Shown here: one piece after another, positions 51,684 to 59,617 of the stretch | Position numbering within the stretch: position 1 is the stretch's first letter | How the letters are laid out: each line of letters opens with the position of its first letter | Origin: Xanthobacteraceae bacterium | Lineage (GTDB): Bacteria; Pseudomonadota; Alphaproteobacteria; Rhizobiales; Xanthobacteraceae | Assembly: GCA_019454205.1 (NCBI GenBank) | Contig: CP075369.1 | Location: forward strand, 124,001 to 188,000 | Direction: 5' to 3' | Length of the DNA: 64,000 nucleotides | Made by a program: the position numbers and the translations under genes | The notes under the pieces: generated by a model | Told to the model about the DNA's origin: nothing | Databases searched by the model: none | Seen by the model: only the letters and a program-made list of their open reading frames with translations

Positions 51684-52289
51684 TTAATGCTTCGGCGCTT
51701 CTTCTTTTTTCGGCTCGCCTTGCTTCGGCTCGCCCTGCGGGGCAGCAGCCTCGGGCTTCGGAAGTTCGCCCGGCTTGTCGGAGTTTTTGTTCAGGTAGAC
51801 GATCAGCGCGGCGCGGTCGGTGGCGCGGCGGATGCCGAGGAACGTCATAGAGGTGCCCGGAACAGTCTTGCCCGGGTTCTCGAGAAACTTGTCGAGCGCC
51901 TCGATGGTCCAGTTGCCGCCCTTCGCCTTCATCGGCGCCGAGTAGTTGAACCCGGTGGCGGATGCGACCGGACGATTCACGACGCCATAGAGTTCAGGCC
52001 CCACCTTGTTCGGGCCGCCCTTGGCGAAGTCGTGGCAGGCAACGCACTGGCGCGCGATCGAAGCGCCTTTATCGGGGTTGGCTTCGGCGAGCAGGTTCTC
52101 GAACGGAACTACAGGTTCGGCCGGACCCTTTTGCTTGGCTTCTTTCGGATCGGCCGCAGCGATCTCGTAACCGGCCTTTGCAGGGACGGGATTGGAGAAC
52201 AGGCCGCCCGTCACGATGCTGAGCGAGAGCATGAACAGGAGCGTGCCCAGCACGGCTCCCATAATTTTATTCAGTTCGAAGCCGTCCAT
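51684..52289 (-). CDS. cycM: membrane-anchored cytochrome c, CycM-like
   Basis: A 201-residue class I cytochrome c. An uncleaved N-terminal anchor (IMGAVLGTLLFMLSLSIVTG) is followed by an Ala/Pro/Lys linker and one haem domain with QCVACHDF (Cys82, Cys85, His86) and the axial Met in PGTSMTFLGI. The C-terminus is Pro/Lys/Glu rich. In Bradyrhizobium CycM carries electrons from the bc1 complex to the aa3 oxidase. ATG 52289 gives the correct anchor; the ribosome-binding site is weak. Confidence 0.93.
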   Translation of the reverse strand: MDGFELNKIMGAVLGTLLFMLSLSIVTGGLFSNPVPAKAGYEIAAADPKEAKQKGPAEPVVPFENLLAEANPDKGASIARQCVACHDFAKGGPNKVGPELYGVVNRPVASATGFNYSAPMKAKGGNWTIEALDKFLENPGKTVPGTSMTFLGIRRATDRAALIVYLNKNSDKPGELPKPEAAAPQGEPKQGEPKKEEAPKH

Positions 52290-52459
52290 CGGGCCGCTAT
52301 TCCGGAAAATTGACCGGTGCCGGCGTCCCGGCACCCCCATCGTTAGGCAGACGTAACCCTTTGCCTCAATAGAGGCAACCCGTATAACCCGCGCGCCGCT
52401 GCTACCTTCTGCCGCCGTTTTTCCGGTGGCCGGAGGGGCAAAACCGGGCCGGTTTTCCG

Positions 52460-53215
52460 ATGTCTACCACCCCTTCAGCCATTGTTCTGATCCCGGCGCG
52501 GATGCAGGCGACCCGCCTGCCGGGGAAGCCGTTGGCCGACATCGGCGGCAGGCCGATGATTCTCCATGTTCTCGATCGCGCCCGCGAAGCGGCGATCGGT
52601 CCGGTAGTTGTCGCGACCGACGACGAGGCCATTCGTTCGGCTGTGGAGGCTGCGGGCGGGCAAGCAGTCATGACCCGCGCGGATCACCCTTCCGGTTCGG
52701 ACCGTATTTTCGAGGCGCTCGGCAAGGCCGATCCTTCGGGCGCATCGCCGGTCGTGGTCAATTTGCAGGGCGACCTTCCCACGCTCGCACCGGATGCGAT
52801 TCGTGCGTCCGTGACCGCGCTGATCGAGGCGCAGGCCGATATCGCGACGCTGGCCTCCGTCATCGCGGACGAAGCGGAGAAGAAAGACCCGAACGTGGTG
52901 AAGGTGGTCGGTACGCCGTCCGGCGCCAGGCGCCTGCGCGCTCTCTACTTCACCCGCGCGACCGCGCCGCATGGCGACGGCCCGCTCTATCACCACATCG
53001 GCATCTATGCGTACCGGCGCGAGGCGCTGTCGCGTTTCGTGTCGCTGCCGCCGAGCGCGCTGGAGAAACGCGAGCGGCTGGAGCAGCTGCGCGCGCTCGA
53101 AGCGGGAATGCGCATCGAGGTTGCGCTCGTTGACGGTGTTCCGCTCGGTGTCGATACTCCCGCCGACCTCGAAAAGGCCCGCGCGTTGCTCGCGCAAAAC
53201 AAACAAACGATCTGA
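52460..53215 (+). CDS. kdsB: CMP-KDO synthetase (3-deoxy-manno-octulosonate cytidylyltransferase)
   Basis: A 251-residue nucleotidyltransferase that activates KDO with CTP for LPS core synthesis. It opens with IVLIPARMQATRLPGKPLAD, the CTP-binding loop, and has VVVATDDEAI, MTRADHPSGSDRI and VVNLQGDLPTL in the expected order, then YHHIGIYAYRR and PLGVDTPADLEKAR. Plus-strand neighbour pheA follows 12 bases later. Its presence confirms a Gram-negative envelope with KDO-containing LPS. Confidence 0.96.
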   Translation: MSTTPSAIVLIPARMQATRLPGKPLADIGGRPMILHVLDRAREAAIGPVVVATDDEAIRSAVEAAGGQAVMTRADHPSGSDRIFEALGKADPSGASPVVVNLQGDLPTLAPDAIRASVTALIEAQADIATLASVIADEAEKKDPNVVKVVGTPSGARRLRALYFTRATAPHGDGPLYHHIGIYAYRREALSRFVSLPPSALEKRERLEQLRALEAGMRIEVALVDGVPLGVDTPADLEKARALLAQNKQTI

Positions 53216-53227
53216 AGCGAACGCAGC

Positions 53228-54088
53228 ATGGCAACGAAGAAAACCATCGTCTTTCAGGGCGAACCCGGCGCGAACTCGCACATTGCTTGCCGCGAGCGCT
53301 TCCCGGATTACGAGCCGGTGCCCTGCGCGACCTTCGAGGATGCGTTCGCGGCCGTTTCGGGCGGTAACGCCGACCTCGCGATGATCCCGATCGAGAATTC
53401 GGTCGCAGGCCGCGTCGCCGACATTCATCACCTGATGCCGCATTCCGGTTTGCAGATCGTGGGCGAATTCTTCCTGCCGCTCTCGCATCAGTTGCTGGCG
53501 GTCAAGGGCGCATCGTTGAAGACGATCAGGACCGTGCAAAGCCACGTTATGGCGCTCGGCCAGTGCCGCAATGTGATCCGCGAACTCGGCCTTACCGCCG
53601 TGATCGGCGCAGACACCGCGGGCAGTGCGCGGCAGATCATGGAGGCCAACGATCCGGCGCGTGCGGCCATTGCCTCCGCGCTTGCCGCCGAAATCTATGG
53701 CCTCGACATCATCCGCGAGAACATCGAGGACGAGGATCACAACACAACGCGCTTCATCATTTTGCAGAAAGAGAAGTCGTGGGCGAAAGCAAATAACGGC
53801 GTCGTCGTCACAACCTTCGTCTTCAGGGTGCGTAACGTACCGGCTGCGCTTTACAAAGCGCTCGGCGGTTTTGCGACGAACGGCGTCAACATGACGAAGC
53901 TGGAGTCGTACCAAATTGACGGCAATTTCTTTGCGACGCAGTTCTATGCCGACGTCGAGGGACACCCGGACGACCGCGGGCTGAAATTCGCGCTGGAAGA
54001 ACTCGGCTTCTTCTCAGAGGAACTGAAGATTCTCGGCGTCTATCCCGCGCATCCGTTCCGCATGAAGGCGCGCAACGAAGCCTCTTAA
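53228..54088 (+). CDS. pheA: prephenate dehydratase
   Basis: A 286-residue monofunctional enzyme converting prephenate to phenylpyruvate in phenylalanine synthesis. It starts with the typical VFQGEPGANSHIACRERFP, has MIPIENSVAGRVADIHHLM and the catalytic Thr in HNTTRFIIL (about residue 175). The C-terminal ACT domain (about residues 190-275), with MTKLESYQIDG, should bind Phe for feedback control. No chorismate mutase domain is present. Its stop overlaps the nudC stop by four bases, tail to tail. Confidence 0.96.
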   Translation: MATKKTIVFQGEPGANSHIACRERFPDYEPVPCATFEDAFAAVSGGNADLAMIPIENSVAGRVADIHHLMPHSGLQIVGEFFLPLSHQLLAVKGASLKTIRTVQSHVMALGQCRNVIRELGLTAVIGADTAGSARQIMEANDPARAAIASALAAEIYGLDIIRENIEDEDHNTTRFIILQKEKSWAKANNGVVVTTFVFRVRNVPAALYKALGGFATNGVNMTKLESYQIDGNFFATQFYADVEGHPDDRGLKFALEELGFFSEELKILGVYPAHPFRMKARNEAS

Positions 54089-55029
54089 TCAAACAATTTG
54101 TCGCCGCGGGCGACGAACGCCTTCACCAGATGATGGGCAATGGCAATCGGCGGCGGCGCGAATTGCCGTGCCGGATGCTTGCCGGTGAGCAACGCTTCCG
54201 CTTCGGCGCGCGAAACCCAGCGCGCGGCTTCCAGCTCGACTTCGTCGATCTTCAATGTGTCCGATTGCGCTTCGACGAAGCAGCCGATCATCAGCGACGC
54301 CGGGAACGGCCACGGCTGCGACGCGAAATAGCGAACACGCCCGGAGGGCAGGCCCGCTTCTTCCAGCGTCTCGCGGCGTACCGCTTCCTCCAGACTTTCG
54401 CCGGGTTCGACGAAGCCCGCGAGCGCCGACCACATGCCGGGCGGAAAGCGCGATTGCCGTGCGAGCAGGCAGTTGTCGCCGCGTACCGCGAGCATGATCA
54501 CGCACGGATCGGTGCGCGGAAAATGCTGGCCTTCGCATTTCGGGCAGTCGCGCCGCCATCCAGCCTGCGCGACGCGGGAAGGCGCGCCGCAGTTGGAGCA
54601 GAAGCGATGCCGCGCATGCCAGTAGAGCAACGCCTTGGCGGTTGCGAGCGCGGAAAGATTTCCCGGCGAGACCAGCCCCTGCAAGGCAATCGAGCGCAGG
54701 TCGATGGCAAGGAAACCGATGCCCTTGATCGCTTCCACGCTTTCGGGCGGCAGCGAAATGCAGAAACGTCCTTCTTCGTTTTCCTTGCCGAGCAGCGCGT
54801 TTTCCAGCGGTTCGCCCAGCATCGCGGCTTCGTTTGGGGTCAGGGCAGGGTCGAACGCATCGCCGCGCTTCACGAGCACGATGCTCTCGCCGGCGAGTGC
54901 GTAGTAACGCGCACCCGCGCCGCCACGCAGCTTCGCGAGCAGCGCTTCGTCGCCGCGCTGTTCGCTGAGGCGGTCGAACGGCGCGCCGGAATAAGCGAGT
55001 TTCGGTTCAAGGCCGGAAGGATTGGACAT
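54085..55029 (-). CDS. nudC: NAD+ diphosphatase NudC (NAD decapping hydrolase)
   Basis: A 314-residue Nudix hydrolase that splits NAD(H) or removes NAD caps from RNA. The four-cysteine zinc ribbon is seen as CSNCGAP and CPKCEGQ, and the Nudix box as GFVEPGESLEEAVRRETLEE (about residues 200-219), with SQPWPFPASLM, the NudC-specific SQPWPFPxS motif, after it. The start is uncertain: ATG 55029 is used, GTG 55068 is in frame and neither has a good ribosome-binding site. Confidence 0.94.
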   Translation of the reverse strand: MSNPSGLEPKLAYSGAPFDRLSEQRGDEALLAKLRGGAGARYYALAGESIVLVKRGDAFDPALTPNEAAMLGEPLENALLGKENEEGRFCISLPPESVEAIKGIGFLAIDLRSIALQGLVSPGNLSALATAKALLYWHARHRFCSNCGAPSRVAQAGWRRDCPKCEGQHFPRTDPCVIMLAVRGDNCLLARQSRFPPGMWSALAGFVEPGESLEEAVRRETLEEAGLPSGRVRYFASQPWPFPASLMIGCFVEAQSDTLKIDEVELEAARWVSRAEAEALLTGKHPARQFAPPPIAIAHHLVKAFVARGDKLFD

Positions 55030-55090
55030 GCGGGCAATCGGATCGAAGAAACGCGGTGACGCTGGCACGGCGCGGACAGCGCCGCAATGC

Positions 55091-55504
55091 TCATGCCCGC
55101 ATGGCTAATGCGCTGCGCAACCTCGCGATGAGATCGGCGGAAGTTTCCGCTGCGTAAGGTGTGCGCGTGCCGAAGCCCCAGACCGGTCCCGGCCATGCTG
55201 GATCGCGCTCGAAGCGCGCGACGACGTGCACGTGCAACTGCCGCACGAGATTGCCGAGCGCGCCGACGTTTATCTTGTCGCATTGCGTCACCGCGCGCAG
55301 CTCCGCGCCACATGCCGACACTTCTTGCGTCAGCGTTGCGCGCTCCGTTTCGCTGAGGTCGAAAATCTCCGCGAGGTTCGGGCGGCGCGGGATCAGCACC
55401 AGCCACGGGAAGCGCGCGTCGTTGTGCAGGCGGACCTGTGTCAGCGCGAGGTCGCCGACGAGGAGCGAGTCCGCTTCCAGCCGCGGGTCGAGCGAAAAAT
55501 CCAC
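55091..55504 (-). CDS. HIT-family nucleotide-binding protein
   Basis: A 137-residue HIT protein. The loop reads RQLHVHVVARFERDPAWPGP, in which the usual H-x-H-x-H motif has Gln in place of the first His while the middle and last His are kept, so the catalytic nucleophile remains. The segment LVLIPRRPNLAEIFDL is the typical HIT strand. It probably hydrolyses or transfers nucleoside monophosphate groups. It lies upstream of nudC on the same strand. Confidence 0.9.
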   Translation of the reverse strand: MDFSLDPRLEADSLLVGDLALTQVRLHNDARFPWLVLIPRRPNLAEIFDLSETERATLTQEVSACGAELRAVTQCDKINVGALGNLVRQLHVHVVARFERDPAWPGPVWGFGTRTPYAAETSADLIARLRSALAMRA

Positions 55505-55597
55505 AAATCCCCCAAAGAAAACAGGCAGGTTCCGCGCGAGAATAGAGCGAATTCCGCGCCCGCGCTTGCCTTCGCGCGCCGTGCGCCCGATATAGAG

Positions 55598-55698
55598 TGC
55601 GGGAGGTTGGCGGTGGACGAGCCACTCGCCAACCGGGTCAGGTCCGGAAGGAAGCAGCCCTAACGAGACCGGTTTGGGTCATCGTTCCAGCCTCCCAC
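55598..55698 (+). ncRNA. ffs: signal recognition particle RNA (4.5S, bacterial small type)
   Basis: About 100 bases forming one long hairpin: GGGAGG at 55601-55606 pairs with CCTCCC at 55691-55696, and the conserved tip GGTCAGGTCCGGAAGGAAGC with AGCCCTAA is at about 55637-55662. This is the Ffh-binding domain IV of SRP RNA, used to target membrane proteins. TATAGA at 55591-55596 looks like its -10 box. Location just before dnaX is usual in alphaproteobacteria. Ends are approximate. Confidence 0.95.
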
Positions 55699-55717
55699 TT
55701 ATTCCTCGGACGGTGCG

Positions 55718-57508
55718 ATGGACGATACGCCCGGAAAAAAGGTCGCGGCGCAGGAAGGCGCTTCGCTGTTCGGCGCGCAGCCCGCGGCCGCCGGCTACCG
55801 GGTGCTCGCACGCAAATACCGTCCGCGATCCTTCGACGATCTCATCGGCCAGGAGCCGATGGTCCGCACACTCTCCAATGCCTTCGCCAGCGGCCGCATC
55901 GCGCAGGCCTATCTGCTGACCGGCGTGCGCGGCGTCGGCAAGACCACCACCGCGCGCATCCTCGCGCGTGCGCTGAACTACGAGCCGAAGTCCGGCGGCG
56001 GCGCGCCGACCCTCGACATGCCGGAGATGGGCCGCCACTGCGAAGCGATCATCGAAGGCCGCCATGTCGACGTAATCGAGATGGACGCCGCCTCGCATAA
56101 CGGCATCGACGACATCCGCCAGATCAACGAGGCGGTGCGCTACACGCCGGTAAACGCCCGCTACAAGGTTTACATCCTCGACGAAGTCCACATGCTTTCG
56201 ACGCAGGCGTTCAACGCGCTGCTGAAAACGCTGGAAGAGCCGCCCGCGCACGCGAAGTTCATCTTCGCCACGACCGAAGTGCGCAAGGTCCCGGTCACGA
56301 TCCTTTCGCGCTGCCAGCGCTTCGACCTGCGCCGCGTGGACGGTGACACGCTCGCCAAGCATCTCGTGAAAATCTGCCAGCTTGAGCAGGTAACGGCCGC
56401 GCCGGAAGCGCTCGCCCTGATTGCGCGCGCGGCGGAAGGCTCGGTGCGCGATTCGCTCTCGTTGCTGGACCAGGCCATCGCCCACAGCGGCGCGGGCGTG
56501 GAGACGGAAGAAGTACGCGCGATGCTCGGTCTCGCCGACCGCTCGCGCGTGATCGACCTGTTCGAAGAAATCATGAAGGGTGACACGCAGGCCGCGCTGA
56601 AATCCTTCCGCGAGCAGTACGATCTTGGCGCGGATCCGGCTGCGATTCTCACCGACCTCGCGGAGTTCACGCACCTCCTTACGCGCTTCAAGATCGTGCC
56701 GTCTTCGCTCGAAGACGCGAGCCTGTTCGAAGCGGAGCGCAATCGCGGCCGCGATCTTTCCTCGCGCATTTCCATTCGTGTGCTGTCGCGTGCGTGGCAG
56801 ATGCTCTCGAAGGGCATCGGCGAAGTGAGCGCTTCCGCGAAGCCTGCGCAGGCGGCCGAGATGGTGCTGGTGCGGCTTGCCTATGCAGCCGATCTGCCGA
56901 CGCCGGACGAGGCGCTGCGCGCGCTTGCCGATGGTGGTTCGGCTGGCGGCGGGAGTGCCGCGCCGTCTTCGCCGCCTTCCGGTGGTGGCGCGCCGCGCGC
57001 GCGCGCGTCTTACGGCGAAGCCGTGGCCCGTGCGCCGCGCACGGAAACGAACCCCGTTCCTGCGGTCGCCAACGCGCCGCAGTTGCAGACCTTGCAGGAC
57101 GTGTACGCGCTGGCCGAGAGCAAGCGCGAGATTTCCATTTCCCACACGCTGAAGAAGTTCGTGCGTCTGGTGAAGGTCGAAGACAGGACGCTTACCGTTT
57201 CGCTCGATCAGGGCGTGCCCGCCGACTTCACCGGAAAGCTCAGCGCCGCGTTGACGCAATGGATGGGCCAGCGCTGGTTCGTCGTGGTGGACTCCCGCAA
57301 CAAGGGCGGCGACACGCTTGAAGAAGTGGAGAAGGCCTCGCAGGCAAAGCTGAAATCGGATGTGCGCAACCATCCGGCCGTGCAGGCGATTCTGGAGCGC
57401 TTTCCCGGTGCGGAGATTGTCGAGGTCCGCAAAAAAGCCGCGCCGGAAACGCAAATTGGCGACGACGACAGTTTCGACGCGCCCCGCGAAGACGACGAAG
57501 AAGAATAG
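55718..57508 (+). CDS. dnaX: DNA polymerase III subunits gamma and tau
   Basis: A 596-residue clamp-loader subunit. Core motifs are LARKYRPRSFDDLIGQEPMV, Walker A GVRGVGKTT (about residues 69-77), DEVHMLSTQAFNALLKTLEE and the sensor region SRCQRFDLRR. The canonical four-cysteine zinc cluster after Walker A is reduced to a single cysteine (GRHCEAIIEGRHV). A Gly/Ser/Pro linker near residues 408-440 separates the tau C-terminal domain, which binds the polymerase. First gene of dnaX-ybaB-recR. Confidence 0.96.
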   Translation: MDDTPGKKVAAQEGASLFGAQPAAAGYRVLARKYRPRSFDDLIGQEPMVRTLSNAFASGRIAQAYLLTGVRGVGKTTTARILARALNYEPKSGGGAPTLDMPEMGRHCEAIIEGRHVDVIEMDAASHNGIDDIRQINEAVRYTPVNARYKVYILDEVHMLSTQAFNALLKTLEEPPAHAKFIFATTEVRKVPVTILSRCQRFDLRRVDGDTLAKHLVKICQLEQVTAAPEALALIARAAEGSVRDSLSLLDQAIAHSGAGVETEEVRAMLGLADRSRVIDLFEEIMKGDTQAALKSFREQYDLGADPAAILTDLAEFTHLLTRFKIVPSSLEDASLFEAERNRGRDLSSRISIRVLSRAWQMLSKGIGEVSASAKPAQAAEMVLVRLAYAADLPTPDEALRALADGGSAGGGSAAPSSPPSGGGAPRARASYGEAVARAPRTETNPVPAVANAPQLQTLQDVYALAESKREISISHTLKKFVRLVKVEDRTLTVSLDQGVPADFTGKLSAALTQWMGQRWFVVVDSRNKGGDTLEEVEKASQAKLKSDVRNHPAVQAILERFPGAEIVEVRKKAAPETQIGDDDSFDAPREDDEEE

Positions 57509-57517
57509 GAGCCGCCG

Positions 57518-57841
57518 GTGATCAAAGACATGATGGGCATGATGTCCAGGATCAAGGAACTGCAAGCCAACATGGAGCGCATGCAGGCCGAACTGGATAC
57601 GCTCGAAGTCGAGGGTGCGGCTGGCGGCGGCCTCGTGAAAGTGACCATGAGCGCGAAGGGCGCCGTGAAGAAGGTTTCCATCGACGCCAGCCTGATGAAG
57701 GCGGACGAAAAAGAAATCGTCGAAGACCTGATCGTTGCCGCCAGCGCCGATGCGCGCGCGAAATCCGAAAAGCTGGTCGAGGAAAAAGCCAAGGCGCTGA
57801 CCGGCGGGATGCCGTTTCCGCCGGGCATGAAACTTTTCTGA
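57518..57841 (+). CDS. ybaB: nucleoid-associated protein YbaB/EbfC
   Basis: A 107-residue YbaB/EbfC DNA-binding protein with coiled-coil helices at each end (IKELQANMERMQAELDTLEV) and a central beta sheet GLVKVTMSAKGAVKKVSIDA. It binds DNA as a dimer and is almost always between dnaX and recR. GTG 57518 is used because AGGAG lies six bases upstream and the next codons begin the family N-terminus. The C-terminus ends TGGMPFPPGMKLF, as in relatives. Confidence 0.95.
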   Translation: MIKDMMGMMSRIKELQANMERMQAELDTLEVEGAAGGGLVKVTMSAKGAVKKVSIDASLMKADEKEIVEDLIVAASADARAKSEKLVEEKAKALTGGMPFPPGMKLF

Positions 57842-57910
57842 TGCGGAAATTTCTCGTTTGAGCATGGCCTTGTCCGAGAACCGCTTCCCGCTTTTCGGGA
57901 TCACGCTCTG

Positions 57911-58516
57911 ATGCGCCGCGTCGTCGCCGGGCCGGAGATCGAACGGCTCATTCAATTGCTGGCAAAGCTGCCGGGCTTAGGACCGCGCTCCGCGCGCCGC
58001 GCAGCCTTGCAGCTTGTGCGCAAGCGCGCCGAATTGATGGAGCCGCTCGCCGACGCAATGCGCGGCGCGCTGGAGAAAATCGTGGTCTGCTCCACCTGCG
58101 GCAATATCGATACGCGCGACCCATGCTCGGTCTGCGCCGATGCCACGCGCGACGCCTCGCTTCTCGTCGCGGTCGAGAATGTCGCCGACCTTTGGGCGCT
58201 GGAGCGCGCAGGCGCGGTGAACGGCCGCTATCATGTGCTCGGCGGCACGCTTTCCGCGCTCGACGGCATCGGCCCGGACGATCTCAACATCGCTTCACTG
58301 GTCAGCCGTGCGCACGAACCGGGCGTGCGCGAAGTGGTGCTGGCGCTGAACGCAACCGTCGACGGGCAGACCACGGCGCATTACATTACCGATCTCCTGC
58401 GCAACGCCGACGTGAAGGTGACGCGGCTCGCGCATGGCGTGCCGGTCGGCGGCGAACTGGACTATCTGGACGAGGGCACGCTGTCGGCCGCGATCCGCCA
58501 GCGCACGACTTTCTAG
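57911..58516 (+). CDS. recR: recombination mediator RecR
   Basis: A 201-residue RecR of normal length. The helix-hairpin-helix reads LAKLPGLGPRSARRAALQ (about residues 17-34), the four-cysteine zinc finger is CSTCGNIDTRDPCSVC, and the Toprim domain follows with LLVAVENVADLWALERAG. It loads RecA at gaps together with RecF and RecO. Third member of dnaX-ybaB-recR, with two DUF1176-like genes immediately after. Confidence 0.96.
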   Translation: MRRVVAGPEIERLIQLLAKLPGLGPRSARRAALQLVRKRAELMEPLADAMRGALEKIVVCSTCGNIDTRDPCSVCADATRDASLLVAVENVADLWALERAGAVNGRYHVLGGTLSALDGIGPDDLNIASLVSRAHEPGVREVVLALNATVDGQTTAHYITDLLRNADVKVTRLAHGVPVGGELDYLDEGTLSAAIRQRTTF

Positions 58517-58525
58517 GAGATTGCG

Positions 58526-59053
58526 ATGCGCGGTTTGTTTGCGGCGCTTTTGCTCTTGCTCATGGCTGCGCCGCTTGCGGCGCAAAACATTACGTTGCCG
58601 TCCGATGTCGTTGCATCCGCGCGCAAGCAGGCCGAGTGCGAGGTCAACGATGAAGAAAAGGATATTGAACCGGCCGGAGCGCTGGGCAGCGGGCTGGTTC
58701 TGGTAGAGGTGCCGTGCTGGCGTGCGGCCTACAACTTCGGAAGCATCCTGTTCGCGGTCGATCCGAAGGATTTATCGAAAGCGCGCCTGCTGCGTTTCAG
58801 GACGCTGGGCGCGAAGAGAAAACTGATCGACACCTATCAGCTCTCCTCGCCGGGCTATGACGAGAAACAGAAAATCCTCAATTCGTTTCACAAGGGTCGC
58901 GGGCTCGGCGATTGCGGCACGTCCGGCGAGTGGCGCTGGGACGGCAAGGATTTCGTGCTGACGCGCTACTGGCACAAGGAAGATTGCGACGGCCAGTCCT
59001 TCGACGGCGATGAAGCGCGCTATCAGGTTTATCCGTTCCGCAAGAAGAAGTAG
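58526..59053 (+). CDS. DUF1176-like secreted protein 1
   Basis: A 175-residue secreted protein. A Sec signal peptide (LFAALLLLLMAAPLAAQ) is followed by a domain with paired cysteines and the GLGDCGTSGEWRWDGKDF block that marks DUF1176, here with CDGQSFDGDEA after it. It has four cysteines, likely disulfide-paired in the periplasm. It lies ten bases after recR on the same strand and is followed 12 bases later by a paralogue. Function is unknown. Confidence 0.78.
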   Translation: MRGLFAALLLLLMAAPLAAQNITLPSDVVASARKQAECEVNDEEKDIEPAGALGSGLVLVEVPCWRAAYNFGSILFAVDPKDLSKARLLRFRTLGAKRKLIDTYQLSSPGYDEKQKILNSFHKGRGLGDCGTSGEWRWDGKDFVLTRYWHKEDCDGQSFDGDEARYQVYPFRKKK

Positions 59054-59065
59054 GCGAGTGCGGCG

Positions 59066-59617
59066 ATGCGCGGTTTGTTTCTCGCATTGCTGGCCACGGT
59101 CTTCGCATTGCCTGCGGCGGCGCAGGAGAAGATCAGGCTGCCGGCCTCTCTGATCGAGGATGTATTCAGGAAAGCGGATTGCACCAACGATGCCGGCGAA
59201 GCCGTGAAGAAAGAGCACGAAGTCGCCGGCGATCTCGGCGGCGGGCTGAAACTGGTCGATGTTTCCTGTTCGGGCGGCGCCTACAATTTCAGTTCGGTTC
59301 TGTTCGCGGTCGATCCGGCAAAGCCGCAGGAAGCCCGTGCGCTCACGTTCCGGCACTGGGAGGACGAACACAAAGGCTTTCGTCCGACACTCGCGCTGAC
59401 CTTTCCTTCCTATGACGAGAAAACAGGGCGGCTGCGAACGCACCACAAGTTTCGCGGTCCCGGCGATTGCGGGCACGCCGGTCTCTGGCGCTGGAACGGC
59501 AAGGCCTTCGAGATGGAGCGCTACTGGGTGAAGAACAAGTGCGATGGCGTTTTGTTCGACCCGGAGGAAAATCCGGCGAAGTTCGTGGTGTTCCCGCCTA
59601 GGATAAGGAAGAAGTAG
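59066..59617 (+). CDS. DUF1176-like secreted protein 2
   Basis: A 183-residue paralogue of the preceding protein, with signal peptide LFLALLATVFALPAAAQ and the matching GPGDCGHAGLWRWNGKAFEM block; the YNFSSVLFAVDP stretch corresponds to YNFGSILFAVDP in paralogue 1. The shared start MRGLF of both shows a tandem duplication, now diverged. Its stop overlaps the convergent ampG gene's end by 20 bases. Confidence 0.78.
   Translation: MRGLFLALLATVFALPAAAQEKIRLPASLIEDVFRKADCTNDAGEAVKKEHEVAGDLGGGLKLVDVSCSGGAYNFSSVLFAVDPAKPQEARALTFRHWEDEHKGFRPTLALTFPSYDEKTGRLRTHHKFRGPGDCGHAGLWRWNGKAFEMERYWVKNKCDGVLFDPEENPAKFVVFPPRIRKK

Noticed and set aside
57425..57445. A run of six adenines in dnaX as a possible frameshift site for a short gamma product
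   Set aside because: The run lies near residue 570, close to the end of tau, and the reading frame does not place it as a standard slippery heptamer. A shift there could not make a gamma-sized protein.
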